Below are positions 33,207-42,111 of a stretch of DNA of 64,000 nt, piece after piece. The notes beneath the pieces are model-generated. The model did no database searches. It had not been told where the DNA came from and saw only the letters and a program-made list of their open reading frames with translations. The position numbers and the translations under genes are program-made. Each line of letters begins with the position of its first letter. Position 1 is the first letter of the stretch. This stretch comes from Paenibacillus phocaeensis (GTDB lineage: Bacteria > Bacillota > Bacilli > Paenibacillales > Paenibacillaceae): the NCBI RefSeq assembly GCF_900021165.1, contig NZ_FCOQ01000038.1, positions 97,997 to 161,996 on the forward strand, written 5' to 3'.

Positions 33207-33239
33207 ATTGAGTTATTACTCAATGACTGTATACTCAAT
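33207..33239 (-). promoter_or_regulatory. operator-like repeats upstream of the TetR operon
   Basis: ATTGAGT-tatt-ACTCAAT is a perfect inverted repeat, and a third half site ACTCAAT lies at 33233-33239, giving 15-base phasing. It sits 73 bases before the TetR start, among A/T-rich promoter-like DNA. Confidence 0.6.
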
Positions 33240-33335
33240 ATAATTTCAAAGCCGTTGATTGTCAACACCTTGCCAACCCACATTCCTATTGTAGCGGGTT
33301 GCTGGGCGGCTTGCTGAGCGGCTTGGCGTCTGCCT

Positions 33336-33683
33336 CTACTTCTTATCCACCTGAAGCAGCGTAATGCTCTTGACTGTGAATGTATCCCTCAGTTTGTCCT
33401 CGGGAATCACGTTCAGCTTGACGAGTCCGGCTACCTTCTGGGCATCCGTCTTGGAAATCAGCCGCCACACGCCGGGATCGGGGAGCGCTTCGTAAAGCTT
33501 ATGGTCATCATATTCTTTCCGTTCCTGATGGATGGTTCTTACCCGGTAGCCCTCCACGTCCAGCTCGGAAATGCCCTGTTCCCTAAGATGTTCCAAAATA
33601 TCTTCGCGCAAAGCAGCTAACTCCTGCTCCGTTTCTTTCTGCATCTGCTTCAGTTCGTGATAACGACGCACCTTCTGTTCCAT
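33336..33683 (-). CDS. hypothetical coiled-coil protein
   Basis: The 115-residue protein has an N-terminal coiled coil (RYHELKQMQKETEQELAALREDILEHL) and a C-terminal alpha/beta segment (YRVRTIHQERKEYDDHKLYEALPD, then SKTDAQKVAGLVKLNVIPED). Its look recalls small phage-encoded accessory proteins, but I cannot name a family. ATG 33683 follows GAAGGAG; an upstream in-frame start lacks a ribosome site. It stands alone, after the convergent-facing terminator of the subtilase gene. Confidence 0.6.
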   Translation of the reverse strand: MEQKVRRYHELKQMQKETEQELAALREDILEHLREQGISELDVEGYRVRTIHQERKEYDDHKLYEALPDPGVWRLISKTDAQKVAGLVKLNVIPEDKLRDTFTVKSITLLQVDKK

Positions 33684-33729
33684 TGGGCCACACTCCTTCG
33701 GTAAGATCAAAACCTTACCTGATGTATAT

Positions 33730-33766
33730 GAAAACCGCCGTCGGCATCATGCGCACCGACAGCGGT
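33730..33766 (-). terminator. terminator of the subtilase gene
   Basis: On the minus strand AACCGCTGTCGG pairs with CCGACGGCGGTT (one mismatch) followed by TTTCAT. It lies just after the stop codon at 33779. Confidence 0.6.
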
Positions 33767-33778
33767 TGGATCAAAATC

Positions 33779-36700
33779 TTATTCGGTCAAATCCTTGAAG
33801 ACCCGGTATACTACGACAGCGGCTTCAGCCCGGGTTGTTGGCAGGTTGGCCTCGAAGCGGTTCCCCGCCTTGCCTTTCATAATGCCAAGCCCCGTAACAT
33901 TGGCTACCGCCTCGGTGGCCCAGGCTGGAATACGAGCATGGTCGGCGAAGGCGACCGACTCCCCGGCTGCCCCTGCGGATACGGATTGGCCCAAAACTTT
34001 CAGCGCTTTGGACAACACAACCGCCATTTCACCGCGGGTAATCGGTCGATCCGGTGCAAAAACACCGTCGGCATAGCCGCTGATGAGGCCTTTCGATGTC
34101 GCAATCTTCACCGCCTCCTCGTACCAGCTTCCCGCAGAAACGTCACTGAAAGTTACCGCGCCGGCTGCACCCGGATCAGCCTTCAATTCCAGCGCTCGTA
34201 CAAGCATGGAGACGAACTCGGCGCGGGTCACCTGCGATTCAGGTTGGAAGCTGTTCCCAACTGATCCGGCGAGAATGTCCTTCGACGCCAGGACTTCGAT
34301 GGCATCCACTGCCCACGGGAACTTCGCCGGGGTTACATCAGAGAAGGTTACGTTTTGGGCCAGATACATATACCGGCTAAAGCCGTACAAACTAGCGACC
34401 ACTTTCCCTTCCTTCAATCGTCCGAAGAACTGGGTTAGTTCCCCTTTGTCCCCGAGCTTGAAGAAGCTGATTTTCTCCCCGTTGATCGCCCCGGGTTTCA
34501 AGGCTTTAAGCGGAATCGCTGCTTCAGCTGGCTTGCTCAGCGTGATATTGTCCAGCGGTTTCGCGTCCTTCGTCAAAATACGAATATCATAGTAGACTCC
34601 AAACGGTTGGATCCCCGCCGCCAGCTTCAAGCTTTCCAGCAGTTTCTTCGTCTCTTCCTCGGTGGCCGGCGCGACCTGAACATAGGCAGCCTCCGGCGTT
34701 GTAATTGCGCCTGCGGGAATCGTCAACGTAAATCCGTCCGGCAGCTTCACCTCTGTAGGCTCGCCTGCCTTGATAGCCACGGCATCTTTAGGTATTGCCG
34801 GCGGAGCAGGCGGCGTTGGCGCAGGTGTTGACGATGAGCTAGAGCCGCCACCACCGCTGCTGCCGCCGCCATTCCCACCACCGCCGCCGTTGTTAGGCGG
34901 GTCTGCCGGAATGACCGTGACGGGCACGCGCTCCGTCACATCTTGGTAGGTCACGTTGATCGCAGTAGAGCCTGCTTTCACTGCTGTGACCAAGCCCGTA
35001 TTTGTAACGGCAGCAACCTGCGGATTCTGCGATTCGTAAACCGCATCCGTCACGCTTGTTTCGCTGCCTTCCGCATCCTTATAAATAACCGTTAACTGCG
35101 CATGGTTCCCGGCCTTTAAGGAAAGGGAAGCCGGTGTGACGGTTAACGACGGTTCTCCCGGCTCTCCCGGTTCTTCAGGGACGTTGACGATGACCGTGAC
35201 GTTAACGAGTTTCGCGAGACCCCCGTACACCGCCTCAATCGTCGTTATCCCTTCGGCTGCCCCCGTCACGTTGCCTTGGTCAACGGTCGCGACGGTTGGG
35301 TCCGCTACGCGGTATTCCGCCGCTGCCGTTACATCGCTTTCCGTGCCGTCTACCGCTTTATAGGTCACAGCCAGCGTCTGGCTCTCGCCGGCTTGAAGCG
35401 TCAGCGTTTCCGGGTTCACCCGCAGTTCCGCCTGCGCAACGTGATTGTACTCTACAACATGAGCCGGTTCCATATATCCATTCCCGGCCAAGTCGTAAAT
35501 GTAAACTTCATAATAGTTATCTCCAGGTACGACAGGAACGTCAATTTTGAAGTTCCCCTCGTTATCGAGGGTCCCCTGACTTAATTCGACATCGCCGGCC
35601 GCGTTCTCAAACAACGCCTCGACGCCGATCACCTCGCTCATCTCCAGCCCGCCGAAGGTCACCAGATAATTGATCAGCATATCCTCCGTCACTTCCCCGG
35701 AGATCACCCCGGTCTGGCCGGAACTCTTCACTTTGAGTGCCGGTTCGGCGAGCTTGGAGACCGGCGCCGAAGTGTCGATGAAGAAGACGTAAGCCGAGTC
35801 TTCCGAAGGAACTGATTCGAACATGGACGGACCGGAATAAGGGACAAGCAGGTATGCGCCATCGGGAAGAGCCGCTACCTCGCCAATACTTCCATCCCAT
35901 CCGTCCAAAGTATAGCTGCCCGGATCAACCCCCTCCTCCGTTTCAAAGACCACGCCCCGCCAATTCCCGTTCATATCATGTACTTCCAGCGAGAGATATT
36001 CCGTGTATTCGTTCACCGTAAACGCGATAGCTGTGGTATCGAAAAGTTCGTCGCCATTCGGCGAAAGCGGATTACTCGACAACTTCACGTCCGTCACCAC
36101 ATTCAACTGCGGTGTATCGCCGACATAGACCGAAACCGGCAGGTTGATCACATGCCCGGTCGCCGTTTCAGTCAGGATCACTTCGCCTTCGTACCGCTGG
36201 TTTGCCGCTTCTTCCGGCACCTCAACTTCAACGTCGAAGCTGGTTTCCCCGCCGGCGCTTACCGCCACCTCAGCCGCTGACAGGTTCAGATCAATCGGCG
36301 AATTCCCGTACCACTGCGAGCGGATGGTGTAGTTCGAGGACGCTCCTGCGATGTCCTTCACGATGACTTGCTGTTCGGCGGAGAAGCCGTTACCGACATA
36401 CCCAAACGATAGGCTGCCCGTGTAAAAAGTTTCTGGAACCTCTCCATCAACGTAAGTCGTCGAATCCTCCGTCATCGCTACCGCTTTGGCCTCGATCACC
36501 TGATCCAACGCAATCCGACCGGCTCCCTGATCCATGTGCGTATAGCGGTCGCCGTTTCGATCGCTCAATTTCACGGTATTATTCATGAGTAAGGACTTGA
36601 TTTCATAAGGCGTCAGGTTCGGATACTTCTGCACGACAAGTGCCGCTGCCCCCGCAACATGCGGCGCGGCCATGCTGGTGCCGTTCTGGGCTTCATACCA

Positions 36701-38476
36701 GCCCTCATACTCCGGAACGCTGGAGCGGATGCTCATCCCCGGCGCGGAGATGTCTGGTTTGAGGTCATATCCCGGTTTGGCTGGCCCCCGCGAGCTAAAA
36801 CCTGCCATAATATCCTCTTCCAGCGTCGAGCTGAATTCGGCAGTCAACTCCTGACTCTGCAAAGCGGCCCGAATTCGTTCACCATAAGCGCCGGACAACG
36901 CGTAAACCGGGATGTTCACCTCCGCATCCCCCAACGTGCCGCTTTCCAATGCTTCCGGTGCATTGTTGAACACGATGGCGGCCACCGCCCCTGAAGCTTG
37001 GGCATTTTGTGCCTTCTCCGCGAAGGAGATTTCGCCGCGCTTGATCAAGGCGATTTTACCGGTCAAATCCTTCCCCGTATAATCCCCCGGCTTGCCGAGT
37101 CCAACATCAATCAACGGGTAAGACGCGGTCAGATCCTCGATCCCGGCTGACCTGTCGAACGTATCCATAAAGAAGCCTTCCTCGCCCAATTCCGCAATCT
37201 GCAGGATCGGCGTGATCAGCGGCGGCTTGGAAGCGCCAACGGTAATCGCCAGCTCCGAGCTGCCCGGATCGGTGACGGTGGCTCCTCCAGGACCGGAGTT
37301 ACCGCTCGATACAACAGCCACAACGCCTGCTTTCATCGCATTGTTCACCGCAATCGAATCGGCGGAGCGTTGGTTATTCGTCTCGGAACCGAGCGACAGG
37401 TTAATGACGTCCATGCCGTCCTCAACCGCCCGCTCGATCCCGGCGATGACGTCCTCTGTCGAACCGCTGCCGTAAGGTCCTAATACCTTATAAGCGTAAA
37501 CCTCCGCTTCAGGCGCAACCCCTTTGACACCCGCCAGTTCGTCCTTCCCGATCCCGCGTCCGGCCACAATGCCCGACACATGGCTGCCGTGCGAGGTATA
37601 GTAAGGTCTGCCGTCCGAGTTGAATTCGGGTTGTCCGGACTTCAAGAAATCATCGTACGTGGTTTCATACGGCTCCTGATCTTCATTGACGAAGTCATAA
37701 CCCCAATATCCGTCAGGAATTGCTCCCGCCAGATCGGGATGGTCCTTGGCCGCGCCGGTATCAATCACGCCGACCTTAATCCCCTGGCCCTTCACCCCGT
37801 TCTCCCAGAACTGTCCGCTGCCGATAAACGACACGCTGTCCTGCGGCGCTGCCGGAGCTTCTTCCTCTTCCGTGGCATAGACCGTTTCGTTCGGATAAAC
37901 CGCCTTGACGCCCGGAAGCTTCAGCAGGTCTTCTACTTCGTTTGCCGGAATCGTCAGCGAATATCCATTGAAAATATTTTCGTACTCGCGATGAATTTTC
38001 GCTTTCAACTTGTCGACCGCTTGCATCTTGAACGTTTGCTGCTGCAAATCGATCGCCTTTCTGTGGGAGCTCAGCGACGAGCTCACCCGGTTCTTGCTCT
38101 GCGATGCTTCAAACACCTTGACAGGCGCTTCCTGCAGCTCGACGATCACCGTTGTGGGTTCGCTGCCATCCGTAAGCGGAACGAAGTTCTGCGGCTGAAC
38201 CGCAGCCGCCTCGGCGTCCCGGCGCTCCAGGGTGAGCCCATTGTCCACGGGTGAGGCTTGACCCGATGCTTCCCGTTTCTCTCTACCATTCAGTTGAACG
38301 TCCGATACACTTGTACGCAGCGTGTCCTGCGTAACCGCATCCTGATTCAACCGGGGAACGCCGTCCCTCCTTCCATCGGATTCAGCCAAAGCGTTGCCTT
38401 CTGCTCCTGCCACCGGCAGAAGCAGCGTAAACGCCAGGATGAAGCTTAAGATTCCTGCGACGACTCTCTTGCTCAA
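33779..38476 (-). CDS. S-layer-anchored subtilisin-like serine protease
   Basis: The 1565-residue S8 protease has a signal peptide, an inhibitor I9-like propeptide (around TVIVELQEAPVKVF to VKAVYPNE) and a catalytic domain. The triad is Asp 239 (VIDTG), His 296 (SHGSHVSG) and Ser 601 (NGTSMAAPHVAG). A PA domain is inserted before the Ser (about 440-550), as in Vpr-type enzymes. Fn3-like modules, two bacterial Ig-like (Big2) repeats, a Gly/Ser/Pro linker and three C-terminal SLH domains follow. It should be held at the cell surface and digest proteins or peptides. TTG at 38476 is the start, with AGGGAG eight bases upstream; the longer frame from 38509 would put charged residues before the signal peptide. 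Confidence 0.93.
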   Translation of the reverse strand: MSKRVVAGILSFILAFTLLLPVAGAEGNALAESDGRRDGVPRLNQDAVTQDTLRTSVSDVQLNGREKREASGQASPVDNGLTLERRDAEAAAVQPQNFVPLTDGSEPTTVIVELQEAPVKVFEASQSKNRVSSSLSSHRKAIDLQQQTFKMQAVDKLKAKIHREYENIFNGYSLTIPANEVEDLLKLPGVKAVYPNETVYATEEEEAPAAPQDSVSFIGSGQFWENGVKGQGIKVGVIDTGAAKDHPDLAGAIPDGYWGYDFVNEDQEPYETTYDDFLKSGQPEFNSDGRPYYTSHGSHVSGIVAGRGIGKDELAGVKGVAPEAEVYAYKVLGPYGSGSTEDVIAGIERAVEDGMDVINLSLGSETNNQRSADSIAVNNAMKAGVVAVVSSGNSGPGGATVTDPGSSELAITVGASKPPLITPILQIAELGEEGFFMDTFDRSAGIEDLTASYPLIDVGLGKPGDYTGKDLTGKIALIKRGEISFAEKAQNAQASGAVAAIVFNNAPEALESGTLGDAEVNIPVYALSGAYGERIRAALQSQELTAEFSSTLEEDIMAGFSSRGPAKPGYDLKPDISAPGMSIRSSVPEYEGWYEAQNGTSMAAPHVAGAAALVVQKYPNLTPYEIKSLLMNNTVKLSDRNGDRYTHMDQGAGRIALDQVIEAKAVAMTEDSTTYVDGEVPETFYTGSLSFGYVGNGFSAEQQVIVKDIAGASSNYTIRSQWYGNSPIDLNLSAAEVAVSAGGETSFDVEVEVPEEAANQRYEGEVILTETATGHVINLPVSVYVGDTPQLNVVTDVKLSSNPLSPNGDELFDTTAIAFTVNEYTEYLSLEVHDMNGNWRGVVFETEEGVDPGSYTLDGWDGSIGEVAALPDGAYLLVPYSGPSMFESVPSEDSAYVFFIDTSAPVSKLAEPALKVKSSGQTGVISGEVTEDMLINYLVTFGGLEMSEVIGVEALFENAAGDVELSQGTLDNEGNFKIDVPVVPGDNYYEVYIYDLAGNGYMEPAHVVEYNHVAQAELRVNPETLTLQAGESQTLAVTYKAVDGTESDVTAAAEYRVADPTVATVDQGNVTGAAEGITTIEAVYGGLAKLVNVTVIVNVPEEPGEPGEPSLTVTPASLSLKAGNHAQLTVIYKDAEGSETSVTDAVYESQNPQVAAVTNTGLVTAVKAGSTAINVTYQDVTERVPVTVIPADPPNNGGGGGNGGGSSGGGGSSSSSTPAPTPPAPPAIPKDAVAIKAGEPTEVKLPDGFTLTIPAGAITTPEAAYVQVAPATEEETKKLLESLKLAAGIQPFGVYYDIRILTKDAKPLDNITLSKPAEAAIPLKALKPGAINGEKISFFKLGDKGELTQFFGRLKEGKVVASLYGFSRYMYLAQNVTFSDVTPAKFPWAVDAIEVLASKDILAGSVGNSFQPESQVTRAEFVSMLVRALELKADPGAAGAVTFSDVSAGSWYEEAVKIATSKGLISGYADGVFAPDRPITRGEMAVVLSKALKVLGQSVSAGAAGESVAFADHARIPAWATEAVANVTGLGIMKGKAGNRFEANLPTTRAEAAVVVYRVFKDLTE

Positions 38477-38602
38477 ACTCTCATCTCCCTCACCATTCAT
38501 CGTTTTCAAGGAGCCTATACAAGCTGATACCTTTATATCTATTGGTGAGGTTTCGATATATTCCCATTTTCATGGTAAGAAAGAATAAATAGGATAAAAA
38601 AA

Positions 38603-38631
38603 ATACGCCCACCCATATAAGGTAAGCGTAT
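38603..38631 (-). terminator. terminator of the ferredoxin-NADP reductase gene
   Basis: ATACGC and GCGTAT with an inner CCACC/GGTAA region form a hairpin that on the minus strand runs into eight T. It follows the stop at 38652. Confidence 0.75.
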
Positions 38632-38651
38632 CCATTTGAGAGGTTTGGTTT

Positions 38652-39710
38652 CTAGTCTACCATTGCCGCGAACAGTTGCTTCTTCAATTCACGATTCCTC
38701 TCGATAAACAGATCATTATGCGAAGAGACCATTCCGTAAGCCTCCGCTTCAGGCGTGATGTATTGTTTGGCCCGATTCACCGCGTTGGCCGCATCCTGGA
38801 AAGCCCCGGCGATCAAATGGAGCTTGCCTTCGTACGCTAAAATATCCCCCGCCGCGAAGATCCCCGCCACCGAGGTCTCGCTCAGGGCCGTGCCGGCGAT
38901 GCCGTATTCGTTCGCCATCACGATTGGCACTTCGCTGTTCTCCAGCAGAGCTTTATCCCGTTCATACCCGTGGCTGACGACGACCTCATCAACTTCCAGT
39001 TCGACGATGGCGCCGTCCTCCAGATTTTGCAGCCATACGCTCCGGATGGCCTCCCCGCCTTTCGCCCCGGTCAATTTCACAATCGAGGTATTCAGCAGGC
39101 AGTCCACCCGGCTCTTTATCAGCTTCGAGATTTCCGCTTCGTGGCCCTTCAGCATTTCTTTGCGATAGGTTAAATACACCTTCTTCGCAATCGGCGCCAA
39201 TTCGTTGGCCCAATCGATGGCCGTGTTCCCCCCGCCGGAGATCAACACGGTTTTCCCTTTGAACCGCCCCAGCGATTTCACCGTATAGTGAAGGTTGGTC
39301 ACTTCAAACCGTTCCGCTCCCTCGATGTCGAGCTTCGTGGGTTTGAGGATCCCGCCGCCAATGGCGAGAATGATCGTTTTGGAAAAGTGTCGGGCTCCCG
39401 AAGCCGTATGCAATGTAAAAATACGGTCCTCATTTTGGGAAATCGAAGTCACCTTCTCCCCAAGCACGACTTCCGGCTGAAAAGTCAGCCCCTGCTCGAT
39501 CAACTGCCGAATCAGCTGCTCCCCGGTAACCGGCGTCAGACCGCCGATGTCCCAGATCATTTTCTCCGGATAGACATTCACCTTGCCGCCAAGAAACGGC
39601 TGATACTCGATCAGCTTCGTCTTCATCTCCCGCAAGCCGCTGTAGAAGGCGGAATACAATCCGGCAGGTCCCCCTCCGATAATCGTGACATCATATACCC
39701 TTTGTTCCAT
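38652..39710 (-). CDS. ferredoxin/flavodoxin-NADP+ reductase (YumC type)
   Basis: The 352-residue flavoenzyme has the thioredoxin-reductase-like architecture of YumC reductases: FAD motif IIGGGPAGLYSAFY, NADPH motif LISGGGNTAIDWAN, and the C-terminal FAXGDI-type block GIFAAGDILAYEGKLHLIAGAFQDAANAVN. The redox CxxC of thioredoxin reductase is absent, as expected. It passes electrons between NADPH and ferredoxin or flavodoxin. ATG 39710 is preceded by AAAGGAG. A Fur-like box upstream suggests iron control. Confidence 0.9.
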   Translation of the reverse strand: MEQRVYDVTIIGGGPAGLYSAFYSGLREMKTKLIEYQPFLGGKVNVYPEKMIWDIGGLTPVTGEQLIRQLIEQGLTFQPEVVLGEKVTSISQNEDRIFTLHTASGARHFSKTIILAIGGGILKPTKLDIEGAERFEVTNLHYTVKSLGRFKGKTVLISGGGNTAIDWANELAPIAKKVYLTYRKEMLKGHEAEISKLIKSRVDCLLNTSIVKLTGAKGGEAIRSVWLQNLEDGAIVELEVDEVVVSHGYERDKALLENSEVPIVMANEYGIAGTALSETSVAGIFAAGDILAYEGKLHLIAGAFQDAANAVNRAKQYITPEAEAYGMVSSHNDLFIERNRELKKQLFAAMVD

Positions 39711-39792
39711 CGTCGCAACCTCTCCTTTATCATCCGCATCGCGCTGAAGAAGTGAATTTTCACTAAGATGGAACCATCGTACCATATCTAAT

Positions 39793-39807
39793 TGAGAATG
39801 AAAATCA
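39793..39807 (-). promoter_or_regulatory. Fur-like box
   Basis: On the minus strand TGATTTTCATTCTCA matches the 7-1-7 Fur consensus TGATAAT-N-ATTATCA at about 11 of 14 positions, 83 bases before the reductase start, with a further GATAATAATGAT next to it. YumC-type reductases are iron-regulated in some bacilli. Confidence 0.45.
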
Positions 39808-39844
39808 TTATTATCGAAAATATAGCCGGATTGCTGTTTTGTTC

Positions 39845-40555
39845 TTAAGCAAACAAAGAATCCGTCCCCGACTGCGACTGGCTGCCCCGGATGAAATACT
39901 CATAACGTCCGAGGCTCCGCATCGCCTTATCATCCCGTTGCCATACCCACTCCATCAGCTCCGATTGGCAGCGGTGAGCGCGGAAGGCGGCCAGCTTGGC
40001 CTTCAGATGCTCTTGGACGTCCACACGAGCGATGTCGTCCGCAGTATAGCCGTACTCGTCCGGCTGCAGCATCATGTCGCCGAAGGAGACAAAATACAGC
40101 AAACCTTCCCCATACCGGCGAAAGGCGGCAGTGGTTGCTTGGCCGATCGCGCAGTGGTCCGGGTGTCCTCCCAACGTCTCGTGGAACGTGAGCACCACAT
40201 CGGGCTGAATTTCTCGCATCAATGCTTCAATCCGTCCGATCAGGAGCGTCTCGTCAATGAACTCCACCGTTTTGTCGCGGATATCGAGAAACTTCAAGTC
40301 ATGCACCCCTAAAGCCTCGCACGCTTGACGCAGCTCGACCTCTCGGGCGGCCGCAATCGTCTCCCGGTTCAAATAGGGCGGATTGCCCATCCGCCGCCCC
40401 ATTTCGCCGCGGGTAGCGCTCACCACCGTGACCTCCACACCTTCGGCCGCATATTTGGCCAGCGTGCCCCCGCAGATAAACGACTCGTCGTCAGGGTGGG
40501 CGAATACCGCCAGCAGCTTGCGCCCCGTCGTTGTTTGTGCATTTAATTTATTCAT
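39845..40555 (-). CDS. bshB2: bacillithiol biosynthesis deacetylase BshB2
   Basis: The 236-residue zinc-dependent LmbE-family deacetylase removes acetyl from GlcNAc-malate in bacillithiol synthesis. The metal motifs AHPDDE near residue 20 and GGHPDH near 131 are intact. It overlaps the yojF stop codon by ATGA, and yojF-bshB2 pairing is seen in bacilli, which separates it from other LmbE proteins such as BshB1. Confidence 0.9.
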   Translation of the reverse strand: MNKLNAQTTTGRKLLAVFAHPDDESFICGGTLAKYAAEGVEVTVVSATRGEMGRRMGNPPYLNRETIAAAREVELRQACEALGVHDLKFLDIRDKTVEFIDETLLIGRIEALMREIQPDVVLTFHETLGGHPDHCAIGQATTAAFRRYGEGLLYFVSFGDMMLQPDEYGYTADDIARVDVQEHLKAKLAAFRAHRCQSELMEWVWQRDDKAMRSLGRYEYFIRGSQSQSGTDSLFA

Positions 40556-40863
40556 TCTGGAAACGGCTCCTTTCCCAAATGCAAGGCGACTTCCATACGT
40601 CCCCGATCGTCAAAGCCCTCCAGCAGGAGACGTCCTTGCGTATCAAGCTCCATATGTGTCAGCCCTTCGATCCGCAGCCACCCCTGGCCGTCAAACCGCA
40701 AGGCCGCGCGATACGGTCCTTCTCCGGCAATAAAGGCATGGGTCAACTTCACCTTGAAGTTGCGGACAAACAGATAGGATGTGGCTTCACTATGCAGGTA
40801 CACGTCCGATCCGACAAAAGCATTCAGCCAATCCTCGGCGCGTTTCTTCTCAATCAGATTCAT
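40552..40863 (-). CDS. yojF: YojF family protein (DUF1806)
   Basis: The 103-residue protein (DVYLHSEATSYLFVRNFKVKLTHAFIAGEGPYRAALRF) belongs to the YojF/DUF1806 family of unknown biochemical role, found beside bshB2. The start has AAAGGA twelve bases upstream. Coupled translation with bshB2 is expected from the four-base overlap. Confidence 0.88.
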   Translation of the reverse strand: MNLIEKKRAEDWLNAFVGSDVYLHSEATSYLFVRNFKVKLTHAFIAGEGPYRAALRFDGQGWLRIEGLTHMELDTQGRLLLEGFDDRGRMEVALHLGKEPFPE

Positions 40864-40921
40864 GTTCGCTCGCAGTCCTTTTCGTTAGAATTTAGGGCTA
40901 TCAAAATCACAGTAACTATTA

Positions 40922-40949
40922 TACGCTCAGGGTCCGGTTGCACAAGTGA
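40922..40949 (-). promoter_or_regulatory. promoter of yojF-bshB2
   Basis: On the minus strand TTGTGC, 16 bases, then TATAAT, followed directly by AGTTACTGTGAT. The latter 12-mer recurs (AGTCACTGTGAT) after a TAAAAT box upstream of the chemoreceptor gene. Confidence 0.5.
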
Positions 40950-41098
40950 CTTTTCCCCCGCATGACAAACTCGTCCCCCAGTTCCCGCACTGCTCTTGAA
41001 ACCGTTGTCCTTCTATGTCACAATGATGGGGGCTCCATTTACATAGCGGCCCGGGTGACCATTCATCTATTCCTATTCGACTGAGGAGGATCCGACTA

Positions 41099-42016
41099 AT
41101 GAAGACCATCAAGCTTGGAACGAGCACGCTGGAAGTCCCTGTCATCGCCGTCGGCTGCATGCGAATCAATTCGCTGGACAAAGCCGGTGCGGAACGTTTC
41201 GTACAAACCGCTCTGGAAGAAGGCGCTAACTTCTTTGACCACGCGGATATATATGGAGGCGGCTCCTGCGAGGAGATTTTCGCCGATGCGATCCACATGA
41301 ACCCGGAGATTCGGGAGAAGATCATTCTTCAATCGAAATGCGGCATTCGCCAAGGCTCCTTCGACTTCTCGAAAGAGCATATTTTAGCTTCGGTGGACGG
41401 CATTTTGAAACGTCTGAGAACCGAATATCTCGATGTGCTTCTGCTGCACCGGCCGGATGCCCTGGTGGAACCCGAAGAGGTGGCTGAAGCGTTCGATCAG
41501 TTGCATTCCGCGGGCAAAGTACGTCACTTTGGCGTCTCCAACCAGAATCCGATGCAAATCCAACTGCTGCAAAAATACGTCAAACAACCGATCGTTGCGA
41601 ATCAGCTGCAATTAAGCATTATGAACGCCACGATGATTTCAGCCGGCATTAATGTAAATATGGAAAATGAAGCGGCCGTCAACCGCGACGGCAGCGTGCT
41701 CGATTTCTGCCGTTTGAACGACATCACGGTCCAACCGTGGTCGCCGTTCCAATACGGATTTTTCGAAGGCGTCTTCCTCGGCAACGAGAAATTCCCGGAG
41801 TTGAATCAGAAGATCGACGAAATCGCTGCAAAATACAACGTCACCAACACCACCATCGCCGTCGCGTGGCTGCTGCGTCACCCGGCCCAAATGCAGCCGG
41901 TGATCGGCACGATGAATATCGATCGCTTGAAGGACTGCATCGGGGCCGGCGAAATCCGCTTGACCCGTGAGGAATGGTATGAAATTTACCGTGCGGCGGG
42001 CAATATTTTGCCGTAA
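41099..42016 (+). CDS. aldo/keto reductase
   Basis: The 305-residue enzyme has the AKR pattern: FFDHADIYGGGSCEE with the Asp and Tyr, a Lys in ILQSKCGIRQG, LLLHRPDALVEPEEVAEAFDQL with the catalytic His, and QPWSPFQYG. NTTIAVAWLLRHPAQMQPVIGTMN follows. It is of the YdhF-like cytosolic type. It has ATG at 41099 with GAGGAGGA upstream and is a single-gene unit ended by a terminator. The substrate is unknown. Confidence 0.9.
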   Translation: MKTIKLGTSTLEVPVIAVGCMRINSLDKAGAERFVQTALEEGANFFDHADIYGGGSCEEIFADAIHMNPEIREKIILQSKCGIRQGSFDFSKEHILASVDGILKRLRTEYLDVLLLHRPDALVEPEEVAEAFDQLHSAGKVRHFGVSNQNPMQIQLLQKYVKQPIVANQLQLSIMNATMISAGINVNMENEAAVNRDGSVLDFCRLNDITVQPWSPFQYGFFEGVFLGNEKFPELNQKIDEIAAKYNVTNTTIAVAWLLRHPAQMQPVIGTMNIDRLKDCIGAGEIRLTREEWYEIYRAAGNILP

Positions 42017-42040
42017 CCGCAAGGACGATACGGCACGAAG

Positions 42041-42080
42041 AAGCAACCTTGGGTCTGTTCAGACTCGAGGTTGCTTATTT
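42041..42080 (+). terminator. terminator of the aldo/keto reductase
   Basis: AAGCAACCT pairs with AGGTTGCTT, with extra AGTC/GACT pairing in the loop, followed by ATTTTCATTTG. Confidence 0.8.
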
Positions 42081-42111
42081 TCATTTGAAGCTCCATTACC
42101 GCCTTCTTCGC

